A DNA stretch of 64,000 bases from Clostridiaceae bacterium (GTDB lineage Bacteria > Bacillota > Clostridia > DSM-8532): positions 1 to 64,000 of the forward strand of contig JAAYNA010000149.1 in the NCBI GenBank assembly GCA_012521105.1, read 5' to 3'. The notes beneath the pieces are model-generated. The model had not been told where the DNA came from, made no database searches, and saw only the letters and a list, made by a program, of their open reading frames with translations. Made by a program: the position numbers and the translations under genes. Position 1 is the stretch's first letter, and each line of letters starts with the position of its first letter. Below, piece after piece: positions 48,240 through 56,256 of this stretch.

Positions 48240-49025
48240 GTGCGTATACTGGAAGTTGAAAATCTGTCGTTTGCTTATCAGGGAAACTACATACTGAAGA
48301 ATGTGAATTTTACAGTTGATAAGGGTGATTTTGTTGGTATTATTGGCCCTAATGGTTCAGGTAAAAGCACTTTGGTCAAGCTCATGTTAAAAATTCTTAT
48401 CCCCGAAAAAGGGCAAATAAAAATTATTGGAAAAGATATTAAAAAATTTGACGGGTGGACAAAAATAGGGTATGTTTCGCAAAAAGCCGGTGAGTTTAAT
48501 GGCGATTTCCCGGCCACAGTAAACGAAATTGTTGGTGCCAGTTTGCTGGCTAATACCGGGATTTTCAGAAAAAAACCCGCAGATTATGATCAGAGGGTTT
48601 ATAGCGCTTTAAAAAAGGTTGGTATGCAGGACTATGGGAATAAATTAATTGGCAGGCTTTCAGGCGGGCAGCAGCAAAGAGTTTTTATTGCCCGGGTATT
48701 GATCACAGAGCCTGAAATAATGTTTCTGGACGAGCCCACTGTAGGAATTGATGCAAAATCAGAAGAAGCTTTGTATTGTCTTCTGGCAAGACTTAACGAG
48801 GAGCTGGGAATCACAATAATAATGGTAACTCATGATATAGGGGCAATTACAGTGCATGCAAATAAACTGATATGTCTGGGGGAAGCGGGTGTTACTGTGC
48901 ATGATATAAATGAGCCTGTGACCGATGAGTTTTTTTCCGAAGTTTACGGTTATCGGGTGCAAATTCACAGTCACCAATGCCAAAACTGCGGCCATATGAG
49001 GCAAGTGGGGTGTGAAGAATGCTAG
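48240..49025 (+). CDS. znuC: zinc ABC transporter ATPase with Cys/His tail
   Basis: 261 residues. Walker A GPNGSGKST, signature LSGGQQQR, Walker B IMFLDEPTVGID, H-loop VTHD. After the ATPase the chain ends HSHQCQNCGHMRQVGCEEC, a Cys- and His-rich tail that could bind zinc. GTG start after ggaggaat. Overlaps znuB by 7 bp. Confidence 0.94.
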   Translation: MRILEVENLSFAYQGNYILKNVNFTVDKGDFVGIIGPNGSGKSTLVKLMLKILIPEKGQIKIIGKDIKKFDGWTKIGYVSQKAGEFNGDFPATVNEIVGASLLANTGIFRKKPADYDQRVYSALKKVGMQDYGNKLIGRLSGGQQQRVFIARVLITEPEIMFLDEPTVGIDAKSEEALYCLLARLNEELGITIIMVTHDIGAITVHANKLICLGEAGVTVHDINEPVTDEFFSEVYGYRVQIHSHQCQNCGHMRQVGCEEC

Positions 49026-49834
49026 AAATATTTCAATATGATTTTATGATCAACGCCTTTATTGCTGGCATTTTAATTGGAATTATAATTCCATGCATAG
49101 GTGTTGTTGTTGTACTGAGACGGCTGTCAATAATGGGGGATGCATTATCACATGTATCGCTTGCCGGGGTGGCTGCGGGGCTGGTTTTTGGCATTAACCC
49201 CATCCTAAGTGCGGTAGTCTTTGCTGTAGCCGCCTCTCTATGTATTGAGAGAATACGTAAATCAATACCTAAATACGGTGAAATCTCAACAGCGGTTATA
49301 ATGTCTGTTGGTATTGGCCTTGCAGCAATACTTTCGGGGTTTGTAACAAGCGCAAATTTTAACAGTTTTCTTTTTGGCAGCCTTGTGGCAATAAGCCCAT
49401 TTGAGAAATACCTGATAATAGTTCTTTCGATTGTTGTATTAGCGATATTTCTGTTACTTTACAGGGCTTTGTTTTACATCACTTTTGATGAGGAATCTGC
49501 ACGGCTTGCGGGCATACCCGTGCAGCCTGTAACCATTGTTTTCACTGTTTTAACTGCTGTAACAATTTCAATATCCTCACGAGTGGTAGGAGCGCTTGTG
49601 GTTTCTTCAATGATGGTACTTCCCGTTGCAGTTTCAATGCAGATAGCAAAAAGCTATAGGCAAACAGTTATTTTTTCAGTTTTATTTTCAATTTTTTATG
49701 TTGTGCTGGGCCTGTTCCTTTCGTTTTATTTTAACCTAAAACCAGGAGGAACAATTGTTATGACAGGTGTTATCTCGCTAATAATAACACTGTTAACTAA
49801 AAACTTTAAGGGAATAGTAAAAAAAGGAGCTTAG
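49019..49834 (+). CDS. znuB: zinc ABC transporter permease
   Basis: 271 residues, about eight hydrophobic helices, ABC-3 family. Family sequences GIIIPCIGVVVVLRRLSIMGDALSHVSLAGVA near the start and VVGALVVSSMMVLPVAVSMQIA. Overlaps znuC by 7 bp and precedes the regulator by 13 bp. Confidence 0.95.
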   Translation: MLEIFQYDFMINAFIAGILIGIIIPCIGVVVVLRRLSIMGDALSHVSLAGVAAGLVFGINPILSAVVFAVAASLCIERIRKSIPKYGEISTAVIMSVGIGLAAILSGFVTSANFNSFLFGSLVAISPFEKYLIIVLSIVVLAIFLLLYRALFYITFDEESARLAGIPVQPVTIVFTVLTAVTISISSRVVGALVVSSMMVLPVAVSMQIAKSYRQTVIFSVLFSIFYVVLGLFLSFYFNLKPGGTIVMTGVISLIITLLTKNFKGIVKKGA

Positions 49835-49856
49835 CTTATATAAGGGGATGATTGAA

Positions 49857-50282
49857 TTGTCGGAAAAGGATGTTTACCGCAACATACTGGCACAGAAAGG
49901 GCTAAGAGTTACCGATGTCAGAATTAAAGTTCTTAAGATACTGGATGATGCGGAAATCCCGATGACTGTTGAGGAGGTATTTACCGGTTTACGAAGTATG
50001 CTGTCATCTGTAAATCTTTCAACGGTATACAGGACCATGGAAGCTTTTATAAAAAATGGGCTGATTATAAAAACCACATTGCTGGATGATAATAAATCCC
50101 GGTACGAATATAAAAGAACGGAGCATAAACACCATCTTGTATGCGCCGGCTGCAACCGGATGGTATCCATAGAAGATTGCCCAATAGACGATAAATATGC
50201 AAAAGCAATGTGCAGTAAGCAGGGTTTTGAATTAACAGGACATAGACTTGAAATATACGGCTTATGCCCTGATTGTAAATGA
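49857..50282 (+). CDS. zur: Fur-family transcriptional regulator, probable Zur
   Basis: About 141 residues. N-terminal winged helix (LRVTDVRIKVLKILDDAEIPMTVEEVFTGL, VNLSTVYRTMEAF), then a dimerisation domain with HHLVCAGCNRM and the end CPDCK, two CxxC pairs forming the structural zinc site. The track uses ATG 49848 directly abutting aagggg; TTG 49857 has better spacing. Assignment to Zur rather than Fur or PerR rests on its place in the znu operon. Confidence 0.85.
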   Translation: MSEKDVYRNILAQKGLRVTDVRIKVLKILDDAEIPMTVEEVFTGLRSMLSSVNLSTVYRTMEAFIKNGLIIKTTLLDDNKSRYEYKRTEHKHHLVCAGCNRMVSIEDCPIDDKYAKAMCSKQGFELTGHRLEIYGLCPDCK

Positions 50283-50335
50283 TTGCGTAAAGTTACCGCA
50301 GGTTAAAAGAAATTAAAGACCGGAGTTTTTTTCCG

Positions 50336-50360
50336 GCATTGCACTTTATCTACATAATTT
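50336..50360 (+). repeat. dispersed intergenic repeat, partial copy
   Basis: GCATTGCACttTATCTACAtaattt resembles copy B at 57404-57443 (GCATTGCACAATATCTACACAGCC). It follows a CCGGA/TCCGG dyad in the spacer between the Fur-family gene and vanZ. Confidence 0.4.
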
Positions 50361-50483
50361 AGACAATAAATTGATAATATATTGTAAATAAATGGTATAT
50401 ACAAACCAGTAATTAATTGATACAATTGACGGTAAATATTTATTTCTTATTTAAACAGATTAAACATAAAGGACATAGAATTC

Positions 50484-50945
50484 ATGCATAGATTAATATC
50501 ATGGCTGGCTGTTGTAATATGGATGGCGGTTATTTTTAACTTATCCGGGCAGATTGCAGAGCAATCAAATCAGTTGAGTACAGGTGTAACTGAAGTTGTT
50601 ATTAAAGCGGTGGAACAGGTAGCCCCAAAAGCTGAAATAGATACACGCAGTCTGAATCATATAATAAGAAAAAACGCCCATTTCTTTTCTTACCTGGTAT
50701 TAGGCCTTCTGGCAATGAACGCATTCAGAAGATGTGGTAATACTGTGAAATTAAGCCTGGTATTATCTTCTTTTCTTTGCGTAATTTATGCAGTCTCTGA
50801 TGAAATACACCAAAGTTATGTCCCCGGGCGCAGTGCACAAATAACCGATGTTCTTATCGACAGTTTTGGGGCGGGTATTGGGCTTTTAGTATACTGGCTT
50901 GTAAGCTCTGTCTATACAAGGCACCGAAAGAGGCACGGTTCATAA
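50484..50945 (+). CDS. VanZ-family membrane protein
   Basis: 153 residues with four hydrophobic helices and the VanZ core KNAHFFSYLVLGLLAMNAF, SDEIHQSYVPGRSAQITDVLIDSFGAGIGL. VanZ-like proteins are linked to glycopeptide tolerance and cell-envelope functions, but most have no proven role. ATG 50484, without a strong Shine-Dalgarno. Convergent with the NADH dehydrogenase gene 11 bp away. Confidence 0.88.
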   Translation: MHRLISWLAVVIWMAVIFNLSGQIAEQSNQLSTGVTEVVIKAVEQVAPKAEIDTRSLNHIIRKNAHFFSYLVLGLLAMNAFRRCGNTVKLSLVLSSFLCVIYAVSDEIHQSYVPGRSAQITDVLIDSFGAGIGLLVYWLVSSVYTRHRKRHGS

Positions 50946-50956
50946 AGCTTTTGTTA

Positions 50957-52735
50957 TTATCTGAACAGATTCAGCTTTATCTTTCTGTTTCTTACAAAAT
51001 ACCTCCATTGCCTCATCAGGTATGGCATTAAATAATAGTCCACACCAAAGGATTTTCCCGCATCCTGGAACATGGCTATTTGGGCAGGGATTAACCAATA
51101 GGTTTCAGGGTACATTCCTGTGGATAAAAGAAAATTAACATTCAGGCCAAGCCCCACAACAGCAGCGGGAATGGTGAAGGTCCCGGTAATAAATGCGAGC
51201 CCTAAACCTATTTCGGCTATTACAATCAGGTACTGGAAAAGCATTGGGTATGGAAGGATAAAGGTTTCAGTAACCCATTCGTACCATAAGGGAGTATTTT
51301 CCGTAACTATACGGAATACTTTCTGGCCTTCCTCTGTCAGGGAGGCGGTTGCCTGGGCATCGGGTGCTCTTCCGGCAAGCATCTCAATTACAAACCATCC
51401 GTCCCATGCCTTCTTCAGCCCTTCCATAAGCCAGTAATAGCCGATAAAGATTCTTAACGGAACAAGCCACACCAGCATGGTCTTTTTAGTAATAAAGGCT
51501 TCAAGTAATGGCTTGTCCTGACGTTTGTACAGGAATTCGTATTTCAGATAACTGAAAACTAGCTCAAAACCGCCAATTCCAAAATAATAATGCATATTAA
51601 CAAGGTGTTTCATAATAATTGCAAAAAGCCTGTTAAGGGAAACCCCCATAATTTCAGCAACGGCAAAGAAACTGCCCACCGACACCATTATACCGTGGTA
51701 TTTTGGTTCAAGCTTCTTCTTCTCTTTCCCACGGACAGAATTAAGAATATTATTTGCCGCAGTCTTTCCGGTTTGTAAAGCTGTTTCAACCATTGCAGGC
51801 AGTGCATGGCCTTCGTGATTAAACAGTGCTATGTCACCTATAGCATATACGTTATCAAAACCTTTAACCGAAGTGTATTCATCCACTTCAATGCGGCAAG
51901 CCTCCCCTTTTGGAAGGTCCATTGTACTAGTCACATTACAGGCTTTAACACCTGCAGTCCATATAACTGTGGAAGCATTAATACTGTCACCGTTTTCAAA
52001 CTGCAATTTATCGCCATCAAGGCTGGTTATAGTAGTATTTGTCCTGACATCTACTTTAAGCTTGTTTTGAAGATATCTTGTTGCCTTCCTGCGGTTTTTT
52101 TCTTTCATTATATGCAGTATATCCGGTAGTGCTTCAATAAGGTGAAGGCTTACTTCGGACCTGTCTATTTCATACTCACGGCATAAGGATTTAACCCATA
52201 CAGCAATTTCGCCTATGGCTTCAACCCCTGTAAAACCGCCGCCACCCACCACAATTGTTAAAAGTTTCTTCTTAAGTTCCGGATCTTCTTCCTGGGAAGC
52301 TTTTAAAAAGCAATCTCTTATATGGTCACGGATTCGTATGGCATCATCAAGGGACCAAAGGGGAAAGGAATTCTCCTTCATGCCTGGTATACCATAGTAG
52401 TTTGGGCTGCTTCCCGCAGCAATAATTAAATAATCGTAGCAATACTCGCATCTGTCTGAGGAAACCTTTTTATGTTCAAAGTCAAAGTTTTTTATTTCAT
52501 CCTGTATTACACGAACATCGGTATAGCGAAAAATTTTATAGAGGGGAACGGTAACAGTTTCATCATCAACCCGGTTTCCTGCTACCTCGTGAAGTTCGGT
52601 TAAGAATGTATGATACGGATTCTTATCAATAAGTGTTATTTCGATATCGTCGCCTTTTTTCTTTTTTTTGTGTAAAGTCAAAGCAGCCTCAACACCTGCA
52701 TACCCTGCTCCAATGACAACAACCTTGTAAGACAT
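50957..52735 (-). CDS. type II NADH dehydrogenase with C-terminal membrane domain
   Basis: 592 residues. FAD-binding VVIGAGYAGVEAALTL at about 5-20, second dinucleotide fold VVGGGGFTGVEAIGE near 160-175, FAD site NVYAIGDIALF. From about residue 400 the chain becomes a membrane domain with several hydrophobic helices (LVWLVPLRIFIGYYWLM; FQYLIVIAEIGLGLAFI; GLNVNFLLSTGMYP), DoxX-like. Ordinary NDH-2 proteins are about 400 residues. Expected to oxidise NADH and reduce a membrane quinone. Divergent from an FMN lipoprotein gene. Ribosome site aggtgtcc-type GGAGGTG precedes the ATG. Confidence 0.9.
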   Translation of the reverse strand: MSYKVVVIGAGYAGVEAALTLHKKKKKGDDIEITLIDKNPYHTFLTELHEVAGNRVDDETVTVPLYKIFRYTDVRVIQDEIKNFDFEHKKVSSDRCEYCYDYLIIAAGSSPNYYGIPGMKENSFPLWSLDDAIRIRDHIRDCFLKASQEEDPELKKKLLTIVVGGGGFTGVEAIGEIAVWVKSLCREYEIDRSEVSLHLIEALPDILHIMKEKNRRKATRYLQNKLKVDVRTNTTITSLDGDKLQFENGDSINASTVIWTAGVKACNVTSTMDLPKGEACRIEVDEYTSVKGFDNVYAIGDIALFNHEGHALPAMVETALQTGKTAANNILNSVRGKEKKKLEPKYHGIMVSVGSFFAVAEIMGVSLNRLFAIIMKHLVNMHYYFGIGGFELVFSYLKYEFLYKRQDKPLLEAFITKKTMLVWLVPLRIFIGYYWLMEGLKKAWDGWFVIEMLAGRAPDAQATASLTEEGQKVFRIVTENTPLWYEWVTETFILPYPMLFQYLIVIAEIGLGLAFITGTFTIPAAVVGLGLNVNFLLSTGMYPETYWLIPAQIAMFQDAGKSFGVDYYLMPYLMRQWRYFVRNRKIKLNLFR

Positions 52736-52763
52736 CCGGACACCTCCAATATGTCACCACTTC

Positions 52764-52870
52764 AATAGGTGGTCAGTAAAGTCACTTATATGTTTACCAC
52801 CTATTTATGAAATATATCAAAAACTATCGAAGTCAATAATTGACTTATCAATGGCGACATGTATTATAAT
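52764..52870. promoter_or_regulatory. divergent control region with inverted repeat
   Basis: AATAGGTGGT (52764-52773) and ACCACCTATT (52796-52805) form a perfect 10-bp inverted repeat between the NADH dehydrogenase (minus strand) and FMN lipoprotein (plus strand) genes. A third partial ACCAC lies at 52756. On the plus strand TTGACT (52840-52845) precedes TATTAT/TATAAT (52862-52870), a plausible promoter. The dyad is placed to control the dehydrogenase. Confidence 0.55.
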
Positions 52871-52985
52871 GCTATTATATTCAATAATATATTATTGAAC
52901 AATATACTTTATTATTTTCTGGTTTTGTTCTATCCTTTTTGGGTATAACATAAAATTATAATATTTGTTAATAGGAGTGATGGCG

Positions 52986-53393
52986 TTGAAAAAACTTACT
53001 ATTTCTATAGTCCTGGTTTTATTGGTTGTTGCATTAACTGCATGTGGAGCAAAACTGGAAGACGGAAACTATGAAGGTCAAAGCACACCCGACAGCCGTG
53101 GTGCATACGGAGTTGTTAGCATCGAAGTAAAGGACGGAAAAATTGCATCTGCTGAATTTTTACAGTATAATGCAGATGGAACTTTAAAGGATGAATCATA
53201 TGGTAAAGAGTCCGGGGAGGAAAACTATAAAAAGGCTCAGGATGCGCTGGAGTATTCCAAACAATATGCAGAAAAACTTGTGGAAACCCAAAAAGTAGAC
53301 AAGGTTGATGCAATAACCGGTGCAACAAGCTCATGGAAACAATTTCAGGAAGCTGCAAAAGATGCATTGGCAAAGGCTAAAGGGAAAAGATAA
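52986..53393 (+). CDS. single-domain FMN-binding lipoprotein
   Basis: About 135 residues. Signal peptide with lipobox LTAC near residue 20, then one FMN_bind domain: DGNYEGQSTPDSRGAYGVVSIEVKDGKI and DAITGATSS, where the Thr of the GAT segment matches the ApbE/FmnB flavinylation motif, giving phosphoester-linked FMN. TTG 52986 is eight bases after aggag; ATG 52980 is too close. Related by domain to Listeria PplA, which has two such domains. Adjacent NDH-2 suggests electron transfer at the outer face. Confidence 0.86.
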   Translation: MKKLTISIVLVLLVVALTACGAKLEDGNYEGQSTPDSRGAYGVVSIEVKDGKIASAEFLQYNADGTLKDESYGKESGEENYKKAQDALEYSKQYAEKLVETQKVDKVDAITGATSSWKQFQEAAKDALAKAKGKR

Positions 53394-53399
53394 TTTAAT

Positions 53400-53442
53400 A
53401 TTGTGCAATGTAAGGAGGAGGCTGTTTCGGCCATTGCACAAT
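53400..53442 (+). repeat. long inverted repeat enclosing a Shine-Dalgarno-like sequence
   Basis: ATTGTGCAATG (53400-53410) and CATTGCACAAT (53432-53442) are perfect 11-bp complements. The loop contains aaggagg but no credible reading frame follows; the only ATG downstream gives about nine codons. The arm shares CATTGCACAAT with the dispersed repeat. Confidence 0.65.
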
Positions 53443-53468
53443 GTTAGCATCAACAAGGTTAGCAAGTT

Positions 53469-53494
53469 AAAGCCCTTTCAGGGCTTTTCTTTTT
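53469..53494 (+). terminator. terminator after FMN lipoprotein gene
   Basis: AAAGCCCT, loop TTC, AGGGCTTT, then TCTTTTT. Strong rho-independent terminator, so the polyprenyl synthase gene downstream probably has separate transcription or depends on read-through. Confidence 0.85.
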
Positions 53495-53544
53495 AAAAAC
53501 CTTAAGGATAAAAAAATAAATAACCTGTGATAAGGAGAACGCCG

Positions 53545-54501
53545 ATGCTATGGGATAATTACCCTGAGATAAAGAGAAAACTGAGAAAAGTTGAAACTAT
53601 AATTGAGCAAAACCTTAAATGCAGAAATAAACCCCTTGAAGAACTTTTGCAAACTCTTTTGAAGGGCGGTAAAAGACTGAGACCTGCTTTCAGCATACTT
53701 TCAGCGGGTTTTGGGAAGCAGCAGAATGATAAAATATATGATGCTGCAGCAGGTATTGAAATTCTTCACATGGCAACCCTGGTGCATGACGATATCATTG
53801 ATGAAGCCGGTATGAGGCGCGGAAAACCTACAATCAACAGCGTGTACGGTGACAAAATGTCTGTTTATGTGGGCGATTACCTTTTGTCACGGTCGGTACT
53901 TTTGCTGTCAAGAACACTGCCCGAGGACAGGCTTGAAAAGATTGCAAGGGCTTTAAAATCTATATGTGAAGCCGAAATTGAGCAGTTTTTCAGTCGGTTT
54001 AATCTGGACGTATCCCCTGTTACCTATTTAAAAAGGATTGGCAGAAAAACTTCGGCACTATTTGCCTTTTCATGTGGGGAAGGCGCTTTTCTTTCGGGGT
54101 GCGATGAAAATTCTCAGAAAAACCTTATAAAGTTCGGATTTTATTTTGGTATGGCCTTTCAAATGTATGATGATATATTGGATCTGGTAGGGGATACTAA
54201 AGAAACAGGCAAGCCAAAAGGAAACGATATTAAAGAAGGGATAATCACCATACCCTTTATCCTGGCTTTAAGAAAAAATGCCACTTTTGCTAAAAATGCC
54301 CGTAAGATAATGTCGGCTGAAACAATAAAAACTGCCGATATTAAAAAAATAATAGATGAGATCATCAGTTTGGGAGGCATAGACGATACCCGTGCCTGGA
54401 TTGACCGTTATCTTCAAAAAGCTCATACAATGCTTGAACCTTTACCCGATATCCGAGAAAAGGAAATATTTCATGATATTATGTTAACCTTGGAGAAGTA
54501 A
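53545..54501 (+). CDS. polyprenyl diphosphate synthase
   Basis: Trans-isoprenyl diphosphate synthase, about 318 residues, making the side chain of menaquinone or a similar lipid. GGKRLRPAF, first Asp-rich motif LVHDDIIDEAGMRRGKPT, and second Asp-rich motif FQMYDDILDLVGD. HepT/DmkB-like by sequence and length. The track start 53527 is GTG before aaggag; ATG 53545 is better. Convergent with the small minus-strand gene after one base. Chain length and partner subunit cannot be told by eye. Confidence 0.92.
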   Translation: MLWDNYPEIKRKLRKVETIIEQNLKCRNKPLEELLQTLLKGGKRLRPAFSILSAGFGKQQNDKIYDAAAGIEILHMATLVHDDIIDEAGMRRGKPTINSVYGDKMSVYVGDYLLSRSVLLLSRTLPEDRLEKIARALKSICEAEIEQFFSRFNLDVSPVTYLKRIGRKTSALFAFSCGEGAFLSGCDENSQKNLIKFGFYFGMAFQMYDDILDLVGDTKETGKPKGNDIKEGIITIPFILALRKNATFAKNARKIMSAETIKTADIKKIIDEIISLGGIDDTRAWIDRYLQKAHTMLEPLPDIREKEIFHDIMLTLEK

Positions 54502-54502
54502 A

Positions 54503-54766
54503 TTAAATTTTGTAAAGAAACCATTTGCATGTACTGATTTCATATTTCATTTCATACAGGCACTCGATACCATTAATTACGCTTTGTACTGTAAAGACCA
54601 GCATGCGATTCCCGGCAAGCTTTTCCTCTTTACGGGATATAATTCTGTCTATTCGAATCACCCTATTTTCCTTCTGGTCATCGCTGATACGGAATTTAAT
54701 CGGTGAGATAGCCCCATCTTTTGTTGTGTAGCAAATCATATCCACCGGTCTCATAAGAATTTTCAT
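54503..54766 (-). CDS. small conserved protein of unknown function
   Basis: 87 residues, MKILMRPVDMICYTTKDG, IKFRISDDQKENRVIRIDRII, EEKLAGNRMLVFTVQSVINGIECLYEMKYE, TCKWFLYKI. The periodic beta pattern and the pairing of charge and aromatic residues look like a genuine folded protein of a type I recall from Clostridia, but I cannot name a family. The gene lies end to end with the synthase. Upstream is aaggatgg as ribosome site. Confidence 0.65.
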   Translation of the reverse strand: MKILMRPVDMICYTTKDGAISPIKFRISDDQKENRVIRIDRIISRKEEKLAGNRMLVFTVQSVINGIECLYEMKYEISTCKWFLYKI

Positions 54767-54945
54767 TTAAAACCATCCTTCAGTGTTCCTGTAGAAATAG
54801 GTTTAACGTGGGATACTGCCTGCTAAACCCATAAGCACGGTTTAAATTCATAACCACATTATAACCGAACAAATGTTCCCTTGTAAAGAGTAAAAATTTA
54901 CCCGGACAAAAAGGTATTTTTAAAGCCAGTTATATAAGATTGGTA

Positions 54946-56082
54946 TTAACAGTCTTTTGAGTGGACAGGTTGAACTAAAGCCATGGTTATATCATCTTTT
55001 TGCCTGGTACCTATCCGATAAAGACGGGTATATACATATCTGCAAATCTTGTTCAGCGCTGTCTTCAAATCAATACGCTCATCACGCAATATCTCCAATA
55101 TATGATCGTCAGATGTGATTTTTCCGGGTTCCTCAAGCCATTGATCGGTTACACCGTCGGTATACAGAAAAAGCTTGTCTCCCTCGTTAAGTTGTATTGT
55201 TGAGTCGTAATATTTGGGGTTATCAACCCAGTTGCTTATTGGTATACCTGGCATGTACAGCTTTTTAACGCTGTTTTGGCCTATAATAATAGGAGCGCAG
55301 TTATGTCCCGCATTGGAATAGGTAAAAGTGCGGGTACGAATATTGTATATTCCATAGAACACAGTAATATAAGAATCCTTGTCAAAATCACCGGAATTGT
55401 ATTGTTTAAACAGGCGGTAAAGAGCCCGTGATGGTGAATGGTTCTTTTTATTCAATGTAGATATTATAAAAATTGTAAGCATTGAAGCAGACACACCATG
55501 ACCCGATACGTCTGCGATATAAATTCCAATACGCTCTTTGTCAACCTGGAAAATATTCACCATATCGCCACTTAAATCATCACATGGCTGGTATGAATAG
55601 GCAAAATCCAGGCATGGCAGTTTCACATCCCGGGGTAAAAGCTGCATCTGCAATTTTTTGGCCATCTCAAGATCATGCTGAAGCTTAAGGTTCTGCTTAA
55701 TAATTTCTCTTTCCATTTCCTTTTCCTTTGTAATATCACGCAAAACCTCAACGGCATAATTAATACTACCGTCATCAGCTATAATAGGGGAACTCATTAC
55801 CGAAAAGATTCTATCATTAAATACTTCTTCCTTTTTAAAGGATTTTCCTTCGAAAACGGCTTTATTAGCTATACAATTCTCGCAGGGTTCACCACATCCC
55901 ATAATTTCAAAGCATTTTTTCCCCGCAAGATCATATACGCCCAAATCTTTTTCCATGGAGCGGTTAATGAAAATAACCGTATTGTTTCTATCTACCACGC
56001 GGACCCAGTCGTCCATGCCGTCCAGTATATCCAGAATGAACTTAAAACTTGAATTCTTAGAGCGAAAATAGGGTGAAAACAT
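54946..56082 (-). CDS. PAS-domain SpoIIE-type serine phosphatase (PP2C family)
   Basis: 378 residues. N-terminal PAS domain (about 12-120; WVRVVDRNNTVIFINRSMEKDLG) with a cysteine cluster CFEIMGCGEPCENC, a coiled linker (EKEMEREIIKQNLKLQHDLEMAKKLQ), and a C-terminal RsbU/SpoIIE PP2C domain (SYQPCDDLSGDMVNIF, IADVSGHGVSASML, NAGHNCAP, LFLYTDGVTDQW). Probably dephosphorylates an anti-sigma-factor antagonist in response to a PAS signal; no such partner is in the window. Confidence 0.92.
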   Translation of the reverse strand: MFSPYFRSKNSSFKFILDILDGMDDWVRVVDRNNTVIFINRSMEKDLGVYDLAGKKCFEIMGCGEPCENCIANKAVFEGKSFKKEEVFNDRIFSVMSSPIIADDGSINYAVEVLRDITKEKEMEREIIKQNLKLQHDLEMAKKLQMQLLPRDVKLPCLDFAYSYQPCDDLSGDMVNIFQVDKERIGIYIADVSGHGVSASMLTIFIISTLNKKNHSPSRALYRLFKQYNSGDFDKDSYITVFYGIYNIRTRTFTYSNAGHNCAPIIIGQNSVKKLYMPGIPISNWVDNPKYYDSTIQLNEGDKLFLYTDGVTDQWLEEPGKITSDDHILEILRDERIDLKTALNKICRYVYTRLYRIGTRQKDDITMALVQPVHSKDC

Positions 56083-56227
56083 ACGTAACCTGCCTGCCCT
56101 TTATTCTATAAACATATATTAACATAAAGTACTAACAGCCGCAACGAAAATTACCATTTCGACATTGTTAATAAAATGTTACGGGTTTATATCGGGCTAT
56201 TTATTTCCAGAATATTGCAGCTAAAAT

Positions 56228-56256
56228 GCATAAGAATACCACACAGGGGAATAATC
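56228..56256 (+). promoter_or_regulatory. candidate forespore sigma (SigF-like) promoter of yyaC
   Basis: GCATA at 56228-56232 and GGGAATAATC at 56247-56256 with a 14-bp spacer. This resembles the SigF pattern (GYATA then GGnnAnAnT). An overlapping SigG-type reading, GAATA-N17-CATTAAA, is also possible. yyaC is a sporulation gene, which fits. Confidence 0.42.

Noticed and set aside
53412-53475. Small gene using the aaggagg inside the 53400 inverted repeat
   Set aside because: The first ATG is about 20 bases away and opens only about nine codons.
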